The notes beneath the pieces are model-generated. The model did not search any database. It was given only the letters and a program-made list of their open reading frames with translations, and was not told where the DNA came from. Positions 1 to 9,146 of a stretch of 64,000 bases of DNA are shown in pieces. Where the stretch lies: contig CM074759.1 in NCBI GenBank assembly GCA_037355855.1, positions 5,828,001 to 5,892,000 of the forward strand, read 5' to 3'. How positions within the stretch are numbered: the stretch's first letter is position 1; each line of letters begins with the position of its first letter. The DNA is from Pseudo-nitzschia pungens. Lineage: Eukaryota; Bacillariophyta; Bacillariophyceae; Bacillariales; Bacillariaceae. The position numbers and the translations under genes are program-made.

Positions 1-1
1 C

Positions 2-2713
2 AAGCCCATACACAAGAAGCCTTATCCAGTTGCATACAAAAGAGAAGACCTATTCAAAAGGGAGCTCCAGAATCTTTGCGACGACGGAGTCCTCAAACGT
101 TGCACTGGACCTGCCAAATGGGCGTTTCCAACCTTCATAGTACCAAAGAAAGACAACAGGGTCCGATGGGTATCAGACTTCAGAGAACTCAATGAACTTC
201 TTGAACGCAGACCTTATCCCATACCAAGGATACAAGACATCATGAACAAACGTGGCAAGTACACCCGCTTCACCAAGATTGACTTGTCTATGCAATATTA
301 CTGCTTTGAACTGGATGATGCAAGCAAAAAGCTCTGTACCATAGTCACCCCTTATGGTTGCTATGAATACCAAAGGCTACCAATGGGAGTTAAAGTCTTC
401 CCGGATGTGGCGCAGCAGCTCATGGAAGATATTCTACAAGACACTGACTGCACTGTTTATATTGATGATATTGGTATCTGGACCAACGGATCCTTTGACC
501 TCCACATGAAGACCATTGACAAGATCCTCGACAGACTTAACCAAAATGGACTTAAATGCAACCCACTCAAGTGTGATTGGGCTGTACAAGAAACTGACTT
601 CCTTGGATATTGGATGACTCCCACAGCAGTTAAGCCATGGAGAAAGAAGATTGAAGCCATCCTACGTATGGACCGACCTCGCACTATCACTCAAGTCAAG
701 TCCTTCCTTGGAGCAGTAGGATACTACAGAGACATGTGGCCTCGCAGATCTCATGTCTTAGCTCCCCTATTTGATATAACCGGAACGTCCAAGAAGCAGA
801 CCCCTGCTGTCATCAAGGGCAAACAAAGAAAAGCCCCTTCATCCTTCACTTGGGGACCTGCTCAAGACAAAGCCTTCCAAGAAATGAAAGCAATGATAGC
901 AGCGGATGCGCTGAACACCTATCCAGACCTCAACAAGCCCTTTGAACTGTACACTGATGCCTCAGACCTACAACTAGGCGCTGCCATAATACAAGATGGC
1001 AAGCCAATAGCCTATTGGTCCAAGAAACTATCCGATGCGCAAAAGAATTATACAACCATGGAGAAAGAACTCCTAGCCATAGTACTCTGTTGCAAAGAGT
1101 ACCGAAAAATGCTACTTGGTGGTGTTATCAATGTATACAATGACCATAAGAACCTTACGTTCAGAACCCTTTCAGTCCAACGCGTCCTCCGGTGGAGACT
1201 ATTCCTTGAAGAATTCGGTGTCAACCTCACCTATGTTGAAGGCAAGAAGAATGTTCTTGCTGATGCCTTCTCCAGACTCCCCCGGATGGATCCACCTACT
1301 GTAGGGAAGAAAGAAGCCCTTGGTAAGGGCACTCTTATTGATTTTGTGAAACTTGAAGTCCCCAAGCAAGATGAAGAACTGTTTCTAACAGAGTTCCTGA
1401 ACTTGTTCCAGCACTTATGCAATGACGCCAACCAGGAACTCCAGGCCTGTCTGCTGAACAATGAGTGTCTGATCAATCTACCTAACAGTCAAGAGGTAGA
1501 ATGCCCTGTAAACTACTCCAACATCTACCTCCATCAGCAGAAGGATCCAACTATCAAGTTCAAGATTCAATCGAAAGCCTTCTTCTACCAAGAATTAGAG
1601 GGCAACAAGATACTTTGCTACACAAACCAAGCCAATCCAGATTGCTGGAGAATCTATATTCCAACATCCCTCATTAATGATACCATCAAGTGGTATCATC
1701 TCCTGTTGGGTCATTGTGGATCCACCAGATTACATCAGACTATATCAGCACGATTCTATGCCGACAACCTAACCAGCTTATGCAAGTCCTACATATGCCC
1801 AGATCACTGCATCAAGTACAAGAATCAGAATGCTCAATATGGCAAATTGCCACCAAAAGAAGCACCCCTGTCGCCATTTCATAAAGTACATGTGGACCTA
1901 ATAGGTCCATGGAAAATTACAGCTCAAGGCAAGAACTACAATTTCAAGGCCTTAACTTGTATTGATCCAGTCACGAACCTCTTGGAAATTATCAGAATCA
2001 GGGACAAGTCCTCTCAGCATGTATCATACCAATTCAAGAACTGCTGGCTATCAAGATACCCAAGGCCTATGAGATGCGTTCATGACAATGGTGGCGAGTT
2101 TCTAGGAGCTGAGTTCCAGACTACTCTCAAGCAGTATGGGATACAAGCCATTCCAACCACAGTCAAGAACCCCCAGTCAAATGCCATATGCGAGCGCGTC
2201 CATCACACAGTAGCTGATATCCTACGAGTCCTCGTGCATGTTAATCCTCCACAAGCAAATACCAGAGCCAGTCAGCTCATGGATAATGCGCTCTCGACTT
2301 GCATGCATGCCTCCAGATGCGCTGTCAATGCTGCCTTACAGGCATCCCCTGGATCCCTTGTATTCAACCGGGATATGCTGATAGATCTACCATTAACTGC
2401 TAACCTACTGGCACTGCAGCAACTAAGACAGCAAGGCATTAACAAGGCTCTGCTCCGGGATAATGCCAAGCGCAAGGAACATACCTTTCAACCCAACGAG
2501 AAGGTATGGATGCAAGAACCAGATCCAGACAAGCTACAGCCTCGAAAAACAGGACCATTCACTATTGCCCAAGTCCATGATAATGGCACTTTTAAGATCC
2601 AAAAGACTCCATCAATCGTTGAAACAGTCAACGTCCGGAAGCTAACCCCTTATAAGGAACCAACGGAACATTCCGACTCTTCAGACAGCTCAGCAATCCA
2701 TTGGTCAGCTTAA
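2..2713 (+). CDS. pol: Ty3/gypsy Pol polyprotein (RT, RNase H, integrase), 5' end outside window
   Basis: The C-terminal part of a gypsy-type Pol, which copies element RNA into DNA and integrates it. The frame is open from base 2, so the protease and start lie upstream. The usual RT entry motif RPYPIPRIQDIM is just before the first Met at 242. The RT active site reads YIDD (near 462-473). RNase H follows, with YTDAS, a MEKEL glutamate and the YNDHKNL aspartate. The integrase has an HX4H half of its zinc finger, and catalytic residues in HVDLIGPW, HDNGGEF and ICERVHH. A GPF-type C-terminal module (RKTGPFTIAQVHDNGTF) ends the protein. The second half of the zinc finger reads CPDHC (CX3C) rather than the usual CX2C, a possible inactivating change. 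No chromodomain is seen. The stop is TAA at 2711. Family assignment is firm; activity is unknown. Confidence 0.95.
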   Translation, partial: KPIHKKPYPVAYKREDLFKRELQNLCDDGVLKRCTGPAKWAFPTFIVPKKDNRVRWVSDFRELNELLERRPYPIPRIQDIMNKRGKYTRFTKIDLSMQYYCFELDDASKKLCTIVTPYGCYEYQRLPMGVKVFPDVAQQLMEDILQDTDCTVYIDDIGIWTNGSFDLHMKTIDKILDRLNQNGLKCNPLKCDWAVQETDFLGYWMTPTAVKPWRKKIEAILRMDRPRTITQVKSFLGAVGYYRDMWPRRSHVLAPLFDITGTSKKQTPAVIKGKQRKAPSSFTWGPAQDKAFQEMKAMIAADALNTYPDLNKPFELYTDASDLQLGAAIIQDGKPIAYWSKKLSDAQKNYTTMEKELLAIVLCCKEYRKMLLGGVINVYNDHKNLTFRTLSVQRVLRWRLFLEEFGVNLTYVEGKKNVLADAFSRLPRMDPPTVGKKEALGKGTLIDFVKLEVPKQDEELFLTEFLNLFQHLCNDANQELQACLLNNECLINLPNSQEVECPVNYSNIYLHQQKDPTIKFKIQSKAFFYQELEGNKILCYTNQANPDCWRIYIPTSLINDTIKWYHLLLGHCGSTRLHQTISARFYADNLTSLCKSYICPDHCIKYKNQNAQYGKLPPKEAPLSPFHKVHVDLIGPWKITAQGKNYNFKALTCIDPVTNLLEIIRIRDKSSQHVSYQFKNCWLSRYPRPMRCVHDNGGEFLGAEFQTTLKQYGIQAIPTTVKNPQSNAICERVHHTVADILRVLVHVNPPQANTRASQLMDNALSTCMHASRCAVNAALQASPGSLVFNRDMLIDLPLTANLLALQQLRQQGINKALLRDNAKRKEHTFQPNEKVWMQEPDPDKLQPRKTGPFTIAQVHDNGTFKIQKTPSIVETVNVRKLTPYKEPTEHSDSSDSSAIHWSA

Positions 2714-3091
2714 GTATCGGATTCATTCAATCATGAGGCACTATGTGACGGGCTAGCGTAGCTAGCACAAGCCACGACTGAATAATTGACTGAATCCCAC
2801 ATGGGAATCGAATATTATGTATGTATGGCAACCTACGTTCATGAATACATTGTTATATGTGTTCTAATTATGATGGTCGAGTCCCAGAAGGAAATATATG
2901 CCGAATCGTGGGAATCGACAATGAATCAACATTTATGGCAGAGCATGCCAAAATGTGGCTATGCTCGCGACCGCAAATTTTATATGTTCTCATTCTTAAT
3001 CCGCGTAACAATATTCCGTAAAGTATCTAAACATTCACAATTTTCATACCACTCCGAGATTTCTACTCTAGACCGTAACAGGGGAATCCTC
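2714..3091. other. Non-coding gap between two gypsy fragments, possible 3' LTR remnant
   Basis: No coding region is supported here. The stretch follows the gypsy Pol stop directly, where a 3' non-coding region and LTR are expected. A TG-starting segment near 2745 (tgtgacgggctagc) could be an LTR start, but I see no clear polypurine tract, no second LTR copy and no CA end. Its right part is read as a non-homologous tail of the - strand frame of the next fragment. Confidence 0.4.
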
Positions 3092-4144
3092 TTCTGATTC
3101 TCCCGGATATTACTCTTGTGGATACTCTTTTGTTTCCTTGCTTGGATTGCTTCCCAATCCACTGGGAAATTCACAGGCATAAACATGTCCCTTCCAAACA
3201 CCAATTGTGCTGGGGAATACCCCAAGGTTGTATGGATGGCGCTTCTGATAGCATACGCCGCTTTGGTGGTGAATTCCTCAAAAGGATCCTTCTCGTGGAG
3301 GTCCCTTTGTTCCAGGTTAAAGGACAATAGGCAGTCTTTCAGAACCTGGTGGATTCTTTCCAACACTGAGTTGGATTGTGGATTCCAAGCCCCACTGGGC
3401 TTTCGTTTCATCCCCATATTGTCACAAAGTTCCTGGAACTCTGCTTTGAACTCACTCCCGCCATCAAAGCCAATTTCCTTTGGGCACGGATATCTTGCTA
3501 GCCAGGTACTGTCCAGCAATCGTTGAGTTTCTGCTGCATTTGGGGAGTCCTTCAGGTGGGCCAGCTCAAACCATCCGGTCACTGGATCCACCATGGTGAG
3601 AACATGGATGTGGTAGTCTTTACCATTTTTATTGTGGACAGTTGCAGGTCCCCAGAGGTCTACATTGACCCTCTGCCATTTGGTAACCTCAACGGCTTTC
3701 TCTGGTAGGAGTCCATACTTCTTCTGGCCACTCTTCTTGAACATCTGACATGTGTGGCAGTGTTTACAGAGGTCCTGGACATCCTTTTGAAGGCCTTTCC
3801 AGGTGAATACTGAGCGGATGCTCTGTTCCATTCTCTTTTCTCCGGGGTGGACCAGCATGCTGTGGTACCATTCCATAACTCTTTCCTTGAGTTTGTCTGG
3901 GATCAGGATCTTCCCTTCCTTGTGGATTAGACTATGGCCTTCCACATTTTTGGTGGTTAGCCGGTTGTCTTTTTCCAGAGCACTCGTGATCTTTGTGTCC
4001 TTTTGTTGGTAGAACTGGATCATGTCTGGGGCAAGTGGGAACGCACTATTGCCCTGGAATTCTTCCGGTGATTCTCCAAGTGGGAATAGGAGTTGCCGGA
4101 GGTGCTCTTCCTCATCCGCGTAGGTGAGGGGCTTATTTGGTGGT
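2980..4144 (-). pseudogene. pol: Second gypsy Pol fragment: integrase region, truncated at both ends
   Basis: A - strand frame open from 4144 down to a stop at 2980. Its upstream part (4024-4144) has no stop and is cut at 4145 by LINE copy Z, so RT and RNase H are missing. The integrase zinc finger is complete: HSMLVH (HX4H) and CHTC (CX2C). Catalytic residues lie in NVDLWGP, GFDGGSEF and SVLERIHQ, and the core is followed by the conserved TTLGYSPAQLVFGRDMFMP segment. The gypsy match stops near IRENQKRIP (about position 3092). The last 33 or so residues resemble nothing in the family and are read from unrelated DNA, so the GPY/F end is lost. It lies tail to tail with the first gypsy Pol and is clearly a different element. 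It is the oldest layer of the nest. Confidence 0.88.
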
Positions 4145-4234
4145 ACAATTTTGCAACGCGCGATTTTGTCCCACGTTCCGATGTTCCAGTACTTAAAACA
4201 CGTAGATTTCTACACAACTTTCCCCTTTGATATC

Positions 4235-4247
4235 TCCCTCACTTCTA
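4235..4247 (+). repeat. Target-site duplication of copy A, left side
   Basis: tccctcacttcta. Identical to 5385-5397 on the other side of copy A. Both are parts of one continuous Z 5'UTR sequence seen uninterrupted in D and F. Confidence 0.9.
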
Positions 4248-5384
4248 ATAATAATAATAATAATATACGTATTTAAATAACTTTAACACCAAAGGTGAAA
4301 CTAAATTACTCAGTCTGTAACCAGACTTTAACGTCGCCTCCATCAGAGAGTCAGGACCCCAAGTGGTAGAACGACAAATTTTCAAACAAACCTTGAACAT
4401 CAGACAGGGAAAGGAACAAAACAAGTCCCACAAAATAGGGACTGGAGAGAAAATGAGATGGGAAGGAAGATAGTGGGATAAGATCCAGGATCAACAGGGA
4501 TGGGACAGGATGAGAAGCAGGAACAGAAGACAAAACCAAGGTACAAAGTGGAAAGGGGTTTGTAAAAGGGAGTGTGACTGGGGAAGTGCACCAGCTGCAC
4601 CAATGGCCAATTCAGAGGAGATGGAAGCATCAAGAGATTGGTGTTGTTCAGCATCAAGGGTACCCCCAGGACCATGGAGTCGTTCATTCCTATAGGTCCA
4701 AAGATCCCAGGAGGTAAGAAAGAACTGATGGATGATAGCTGTAGCCCAACGTTTGGGAGAGCGCTTGCTTCCAATGTGGGAGTAGTAGTCAGCCTGGATT
4801 TGGTACCAGCGAGGAGACCACCGACCAAGAAGCCAGTTGTGCCAACCAATAGTCCTCTGTGCCCTGACAGCAGAAGCAATTGCAGGGGAGTAGGAGGATG
4901 GATAAATGTTCTGGCCCTTCCGAACTCTGGTGAGAAGATCCACAATGGCAACAACCAATGATGGATCAGTCTGCTCAACCTCAAGCCTCTGCTGCAGGGG
5001 ACCCTTGAAGGCAGACACACTGTGCTGTACAGCCCCAGGATCCTTGCAGGAGAGCACATGAGAAACCTTCTTGTTGTCTGCATCACACAATGGGCACCTG
5101 GAGTGATCCTGATACTGGTAGTGAAGTAGTTGGTTGCCAACACCAATGCAACCAGAAGCAAACTTAACAAACCACCTTTGCATGCCAGGAGGTAGACGCA
5201 TGAAAGCAGACTGATGGGCACACCAATGGATGGAATTCAAAACAGGTTGTGGAATTGGGATATCATGGTGGGTCTGCCAGTATTGGAGAAGAGGAGGACC
5301 AGAAATAGCAACATGCAAAGCATTCTGATCAAACCTTGAACATTTGCTTCCATTGAGGGAAAAAGCCCAGGGCTCAAACACAAG
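4248..5384 (-). mobile_element. LINE copy A: 5'-truncated 3' end of a LINE, inserted in copy Z
   Basis: The 3' end lies at low coordinate: an (ATA/TAA)n tail at 4248-4262, then the LINE 3'UTR and the last part of ORF2. It is 5'-truncated inside the region after RNase H. It is flanked by a 13-bp target-site duplication, the normal sign of target-primed reverse transcription. Its second 3' hairpin is weakened (CACC/GGTG only, with the outer pair lost). Confidence 0.92.
4491..5384 (-). pseudogene. LINE ORF2 C-terminal fragment (zinc motif region), copy A
   Basis: About 297 residues of the ORF2 C-terminus. It contains the zinc motif CPLC...SHVLSC (CX2CX8HX4C) that non-LTR ORF2 proteins carry after RNase H, thought to contact RNA or target DNA. 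The APE, RT and RNase H domains are absent because of 5' truncation. The normal C-terminus after LLQTPF is also lost. A 159-bp deletion between two TGGAA repeats (compare 12154-12158 and 12313-12317 in copy B) removes the last residues and the stop codon. The frame then runs into the 3'UTR and adds an artificial hydrophobic tail. Dead by structure. Confidence 0.9.
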
Positions 5385-5397
5385 TCCCTCACTTCTA
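5385..5397 (+). repeat. Target-site duplication of copy A, right side
   Basis: tccctcacttcta, matching 4235-4247. The Z 5'UTR continues from here with aagctcc. Confidence 0.9.
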
Positions 5398-6916
5398 AAG
5401 CTCCAACAACAACACCAAGCACTACACCTATTAACAGAGACCTTGCCTATTCGATTCTGCTATTCGTTTGGTTGCTCCTTGCTTCCTTTGGTTGCTTTGG
5501 TTGCTTGTTTCAGTGTCGGTTGACCGATCGATCGGCAAGCAACAAGCAACACGTCGAAAACAAGGACATAATTTCCTACAGCAAGCCCACTACTAATTCT
5601 ACAGCTGCTTCTGTTTCGATTCCGCTTTGTCTCCGAGCTTGGTTTGTTTTTCGATCTGTTTTCAAGCTATCTTATTATTTAACGCTATACAGTCTTTCAA
5701 GCCCCTTAAGTGATACCCACGTAACGTTCTACATTCTTCAAGGTCGAACCCACTTAACGTTCTACATTCTTCAAGATCGAACACATACATACCCCCCCTT
5801 CTAGAAGGTTCCTACTTGCTGATCCATAAGTCTTTACAAGTACTATCAAGCTCGCACGAGCATATCTTCCAGTTCCCTCCCTATTTTCAAGCCAATAGCC
5901 CCCTGCTCCTTAAGTACCTTTCACTTAAGAGCTACCCTGTTTCCTAGCCAAGCCCCCTCGTCCCTAAGTATTTTTGCTTAAGGCCCCCCCTACTACACCT
6001 GTTTTCAAGCCAAGACCAACTGATCCCTAAGTACCTCCTACTTAGTGCACTCTTGTTTCCAAGACTACAGCTACTATCGCCCCTTGTTTTCAAGACTACA
6101 GTTTCACTGGTCCCTAAGTGTTCGTGAGTTCCCTGATCCCTAAGTGTTTTCGCTATTAAGCACCCCCGAGTTGAACTTCAAGTTCGACACTGTTTTCACG
6201 ACACAAGCCTCCCCCTGGTCCCTAGGCCTTTCTACTAAAGCCCCTGTTTTCAAGCAAGCAGCTTCCCTTGTCCCTAAGTGTCTCGCTCAAGGTTCCTGTT
6301 TTCAAGCCAATTGCCCCTGGATACCGTTTCCACTGCTTCCCTGGTCTATAAGTGTCTCGCTCAAGGTCCCTGTTTTCAAGCCAATTGCCCCTGAATACTG
6401 TTTCCACTTATAAGTACTTGTGAGTTTGAACTTTAAGTTCCCTCCTGAGCCTTTTAAGTGTGCCCTGCCATTGATATCCCATGGTCCCTAAGTGTTCCTA
6501 CTAAAGCCCCTGTTTTCAAGCTACTAGCTCGGTGGGCTGCTGTATTCCAATTCAAATCGTTGACGATTCGAATTTGCAAGCCTACACGATTTGCAGTAGT
6601 TGCAAAATTGTTCAACTTTGCACAAAAAATTCATCTTTGCATCTACACGATTTGCAGTAGTTGAAAAATTGTTCAAATTTGCACAATTTTCAAGCTACTA
6701 GCTCCTACACGATTTGCAGAGAGTTCCGCGCGCAGAGTTTTGCGCTCCAAGTGTGAGACAAATTTTGCTCGTTTTTTAGCAAAAATTGTTGCCCTTGTTG
6801 TTGCTGTTGTACCCTGTTTCCAGACTACCCCCAGCTGTACATCTACATACAGGTAAACACTGACAGCCTACCAGCGCCCAAGCCAACACGCCTATTCAGC
6901 CTATACCAGCCCCACC
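5398..6916 (+). promoter_or_regulatory. 5'UTR and presumed internal promoter of LINE copy Z, hairpin-rich
   Basis: About 1.5 kb without a credible gene. It holds a perfect palindrome ccgatcgatcgg at 5524-5535, a tandem repeat of ttaacgttctacattcttc near 5720-5780, and a trimeric heat-shock-like box TTCTAGAAGGTTC at 5799-5811. From about 5860 to 6520 there are many short inverted repeats of the form stem-TAAGT...ACTTA-stem. A T-rich segment with repeats of tctacacgatttgcag lies at 6540-6720. A promoter is inferred because full-length LINEs must carry one downstream of their start; none was located directly. Confidence 0.6.
5799..5811 (+). promoter_or_regulatory. Heat-shock-element-like box TTCnnGAAnnTTC (copy Z)
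   Basis: TTCTAGAAGGTTC fits the three-unit heat-shock factor consensus exactly. The same box occurs at 9653-9665 (D), 32667-32679 (E), 59462-59474 (F) and, on the - strand, 46699-46711 (G). It is missing at the matching place in the non-coding element H. Function is inferred only. Confidence 0.5.
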
Positions 6917-9146
6917 ATGCCTCCTCCCCCGCCAGCTTCTGGGTGCAAAAGGCCTCCCTTGCCTGCCACTCCTACAAACAAACGCGCCTTTGTGGGGACT
7001 CCTGCACGACAACCACCTGTTGCTGGTTCCTCTGCTCTGGCCACCCCTTCTCCCCTTCCAGCCAGAGATTCCCCCCAGTTAGCCTCCTCTTCTGATGATG
7101 ATATGTCCTTCACTTCTGCTGTGTCTATTGGTGAGCGTGATGATGTAGACATGAGCACAAATCCGTCAGGCACTGGGCAGTCCAGCCCCGGGCAATCAGG
7201 CAGTGAGCAGTCTAGCAGTGGGCAGTCAAGCAGTGGGCAATCAGGTGATGGGCAGCCAGGCTCTGAGGACTCAAACTCTCAGCCTCCACCCTCTAAGGTC
7301 TCCGGTTCCCATTCTGGTTTGAAACAAGCTACTATTGCATTTCCTTCTGGCAAGCTGCCTGCTTCCTCTTCCTCGACAGAGCGAAATACTCTGCGCAAGA
7401 CAGCCCTGGCTGCTGCCAACAAGGCTCACTCAGATTCCTTCCTCTGGTGCTTCTTTGGTAAGGGGCCTTTTGCTGGTCAGGCTTCCATCCCCACCCCTAT
7501 CCAAGCTCTTCGCAAAACTCCGACAGGATCCCGGTTATGGGCTGGGTGTCTAAGTCCCACTCACTTCTTCAGCAAGAAAGATGGTAATGACAAGAAATCC
7601 ATCCACGATGTCTGCCAGTCTGCCATCCCTCCGGTTTATGCTCAAGCTTTTCCTGACAGCCCTGATTGGAGAACTGCTTCTATGGCATCCCTGGTTTCCC
7701 TTGCTTCTCTTTGCTTTCAAGATTCTGCAGACTGGACCAAGCAACCTTCCGGCCATGCTCTGAAGAGATGTCTTATTGGTTTGGCCGAGATGTCTCCTGA
7801 ATGTTTTGACAACTTGTACTGTGAAGGCAACCTTTTGCCCAGCACTGAAGGTAAAGTTTGGTTGGCAGCTAACCAAGTCCTTGGATCCCACTGGTATTTC
7901 AAGCAGAAGCCTCCTGCTCTTGCCCCCACAGCAGGGGGCGGTGCTTCCAGTTCCAGATCAGTATCCTTTCTTCCTGGTCTAGGTGGTGCTACAGTGCTGT
8001 CCTCTTCTGATGGACACTTTCTCCAACGCGGAGGGGTCTGCTCTAGTGATTCTAGGGCTCCAGTTGATGTCACTGAAGGTTCCAAGTGTTCTCACAGTTC
8101 ATATATTACACTTTCCCTTCCCCGGCTCATGACTCAGCACCCTGGAGAGCTGTATGATGAATTGCTTAAGTCTCTCAAGGAAGCCCTGGAATTGCTCTGG
8201 AAAGTTGACAAGCGCCTGGTGCTCTATGTTTTTCCTTCCAGAGCTAGGCTCAACCCCAAAGCCAAGCCTGTCACCAAACTGTGGTCTACCCTCCCAGACA
8301 GAAAAACCTTGGAATTGTATGTCGCTCAGCTGTGGCTTCGCAGCAGAACTGCTCCCCATTTAAGGTTCTTTGTTGGGCACAGTGTTTCTTTGAAGACCCT
8401 CCTGTCTACCCCTTTGCTTCAAAGACTCAGGGATCGTGACATGGACTTGAAGTATGATCACATCCAGGCTCCAGTTATTGTCACCTGTGGTTTCCTCCTT
8501 GGATCTTACATGCAGAGTTTTGATCTTGATCACTACAATGCATTGCTTCAGACCCATCCCAGTTTCCAAGCCTTTCCTATTTCTGTTATCCGGAAGAACA
8601 TCAGCCTGGACAACTCCAGAGCCCCTGATCCAAATCCTGTCTCAGCTGCTCATGTTCTTTGTGATGCTACCAAGCGAGCCCAAACTGTCAAGCTGCTCAA
8701 ATCTCAGTTCAACAGGTGCAAGCCTTCTGACATTGCCTCCCTCCCTGATGGTAAATTCTACAAGTTTATTGAGACAGCCACCAACCCATCTGACAGGCCC
8801 CTCCCTCCCTCCAAGCTTAAGACTGTGAAACAAGCCAAGTACCGACAATCCAAGTTCATTGCAAGCCATGAGACTGCTCCTGTTCTGGGTGTTGTTGATC
8901 TTGATCTTCCTATTGATTTGGGACAGGGCTTGGGTTTGAAGACTTTGCGCCGAGTGTTAATGGGTATACGAACCCGTGACAATTGGTCCTGGCCCCTGTT
9001 CCTTTCAGTTGATACTAGCTCCTACCGGGGTGAAATCCTTGCTTTGTACAACACCATCACTAAGGCTGAAGCCATGGCCATGTTGTCTTTCCTGCCTATT
9101 TTTCTGGAAGCACAGTATGGTTCCTGTGTTCGACAGTGGTTCTCTT
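6917..9146 (+). pseudogene. LINE ORF1 of copy Z (subtype I), 3' end cut off by copy D
   Basis: ORF1 proteins of LINEs bind element RNA in the cytoplasm; for this type that role is inferred. The first ATG, at 6917, follows the 5'UTR. Residues 1-150 are Pro/Ser/Gln-rich and include a run of five-residue units (SSSGQ type). A conserved block starts near AHSDSFLWCFFGKGP, followed by the family domain with TLSLPRLMTQ, LVLYVFPSRARL, TLELYVAQLWLRSRTAPHLRF, SYMQSFDLDHYN and NWSWPLFLSVDTSSYRGE. No CCHC zinc knuckle or RRM is evident. At CVRQWFS the frame runs into the 5' end of copy D, giving a false end at 9232. About 745 residues are genuine; the acidic C-terminal tail is lost. Confidence 0.88.

Larger units (their letters stand above)
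4145..9146 (+). mobile_element. LINE copy Z: 5'UTR and most of ORF1, interrupted by copies A and D
   Basis: Starts with acaattttgcaacgcg, the same first bases as copies D, E and F, directly after the gypsy fragment. The 5'UTR (4145-4247, 5398-6916) is split by copy A. ORF1 starts at 6917 and is cut at 9146 by copy D. The rest of Z, and its target-site duplication, would lie beyond the window to the right of D and F. Its ORF1 N-terminus (subtype I) differs from that of C, D, F and G, and it has no minisatellite before ORF1. Confidence 0.85.

Noticed and set aside
5590..5612. Possible 5'UTR intron end: tactaattctacag resembles a branch point plus acceptor
   Set aside because: The branch A would be too close to AG and no matching donor stands out. 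A spliced transcript would be needed.
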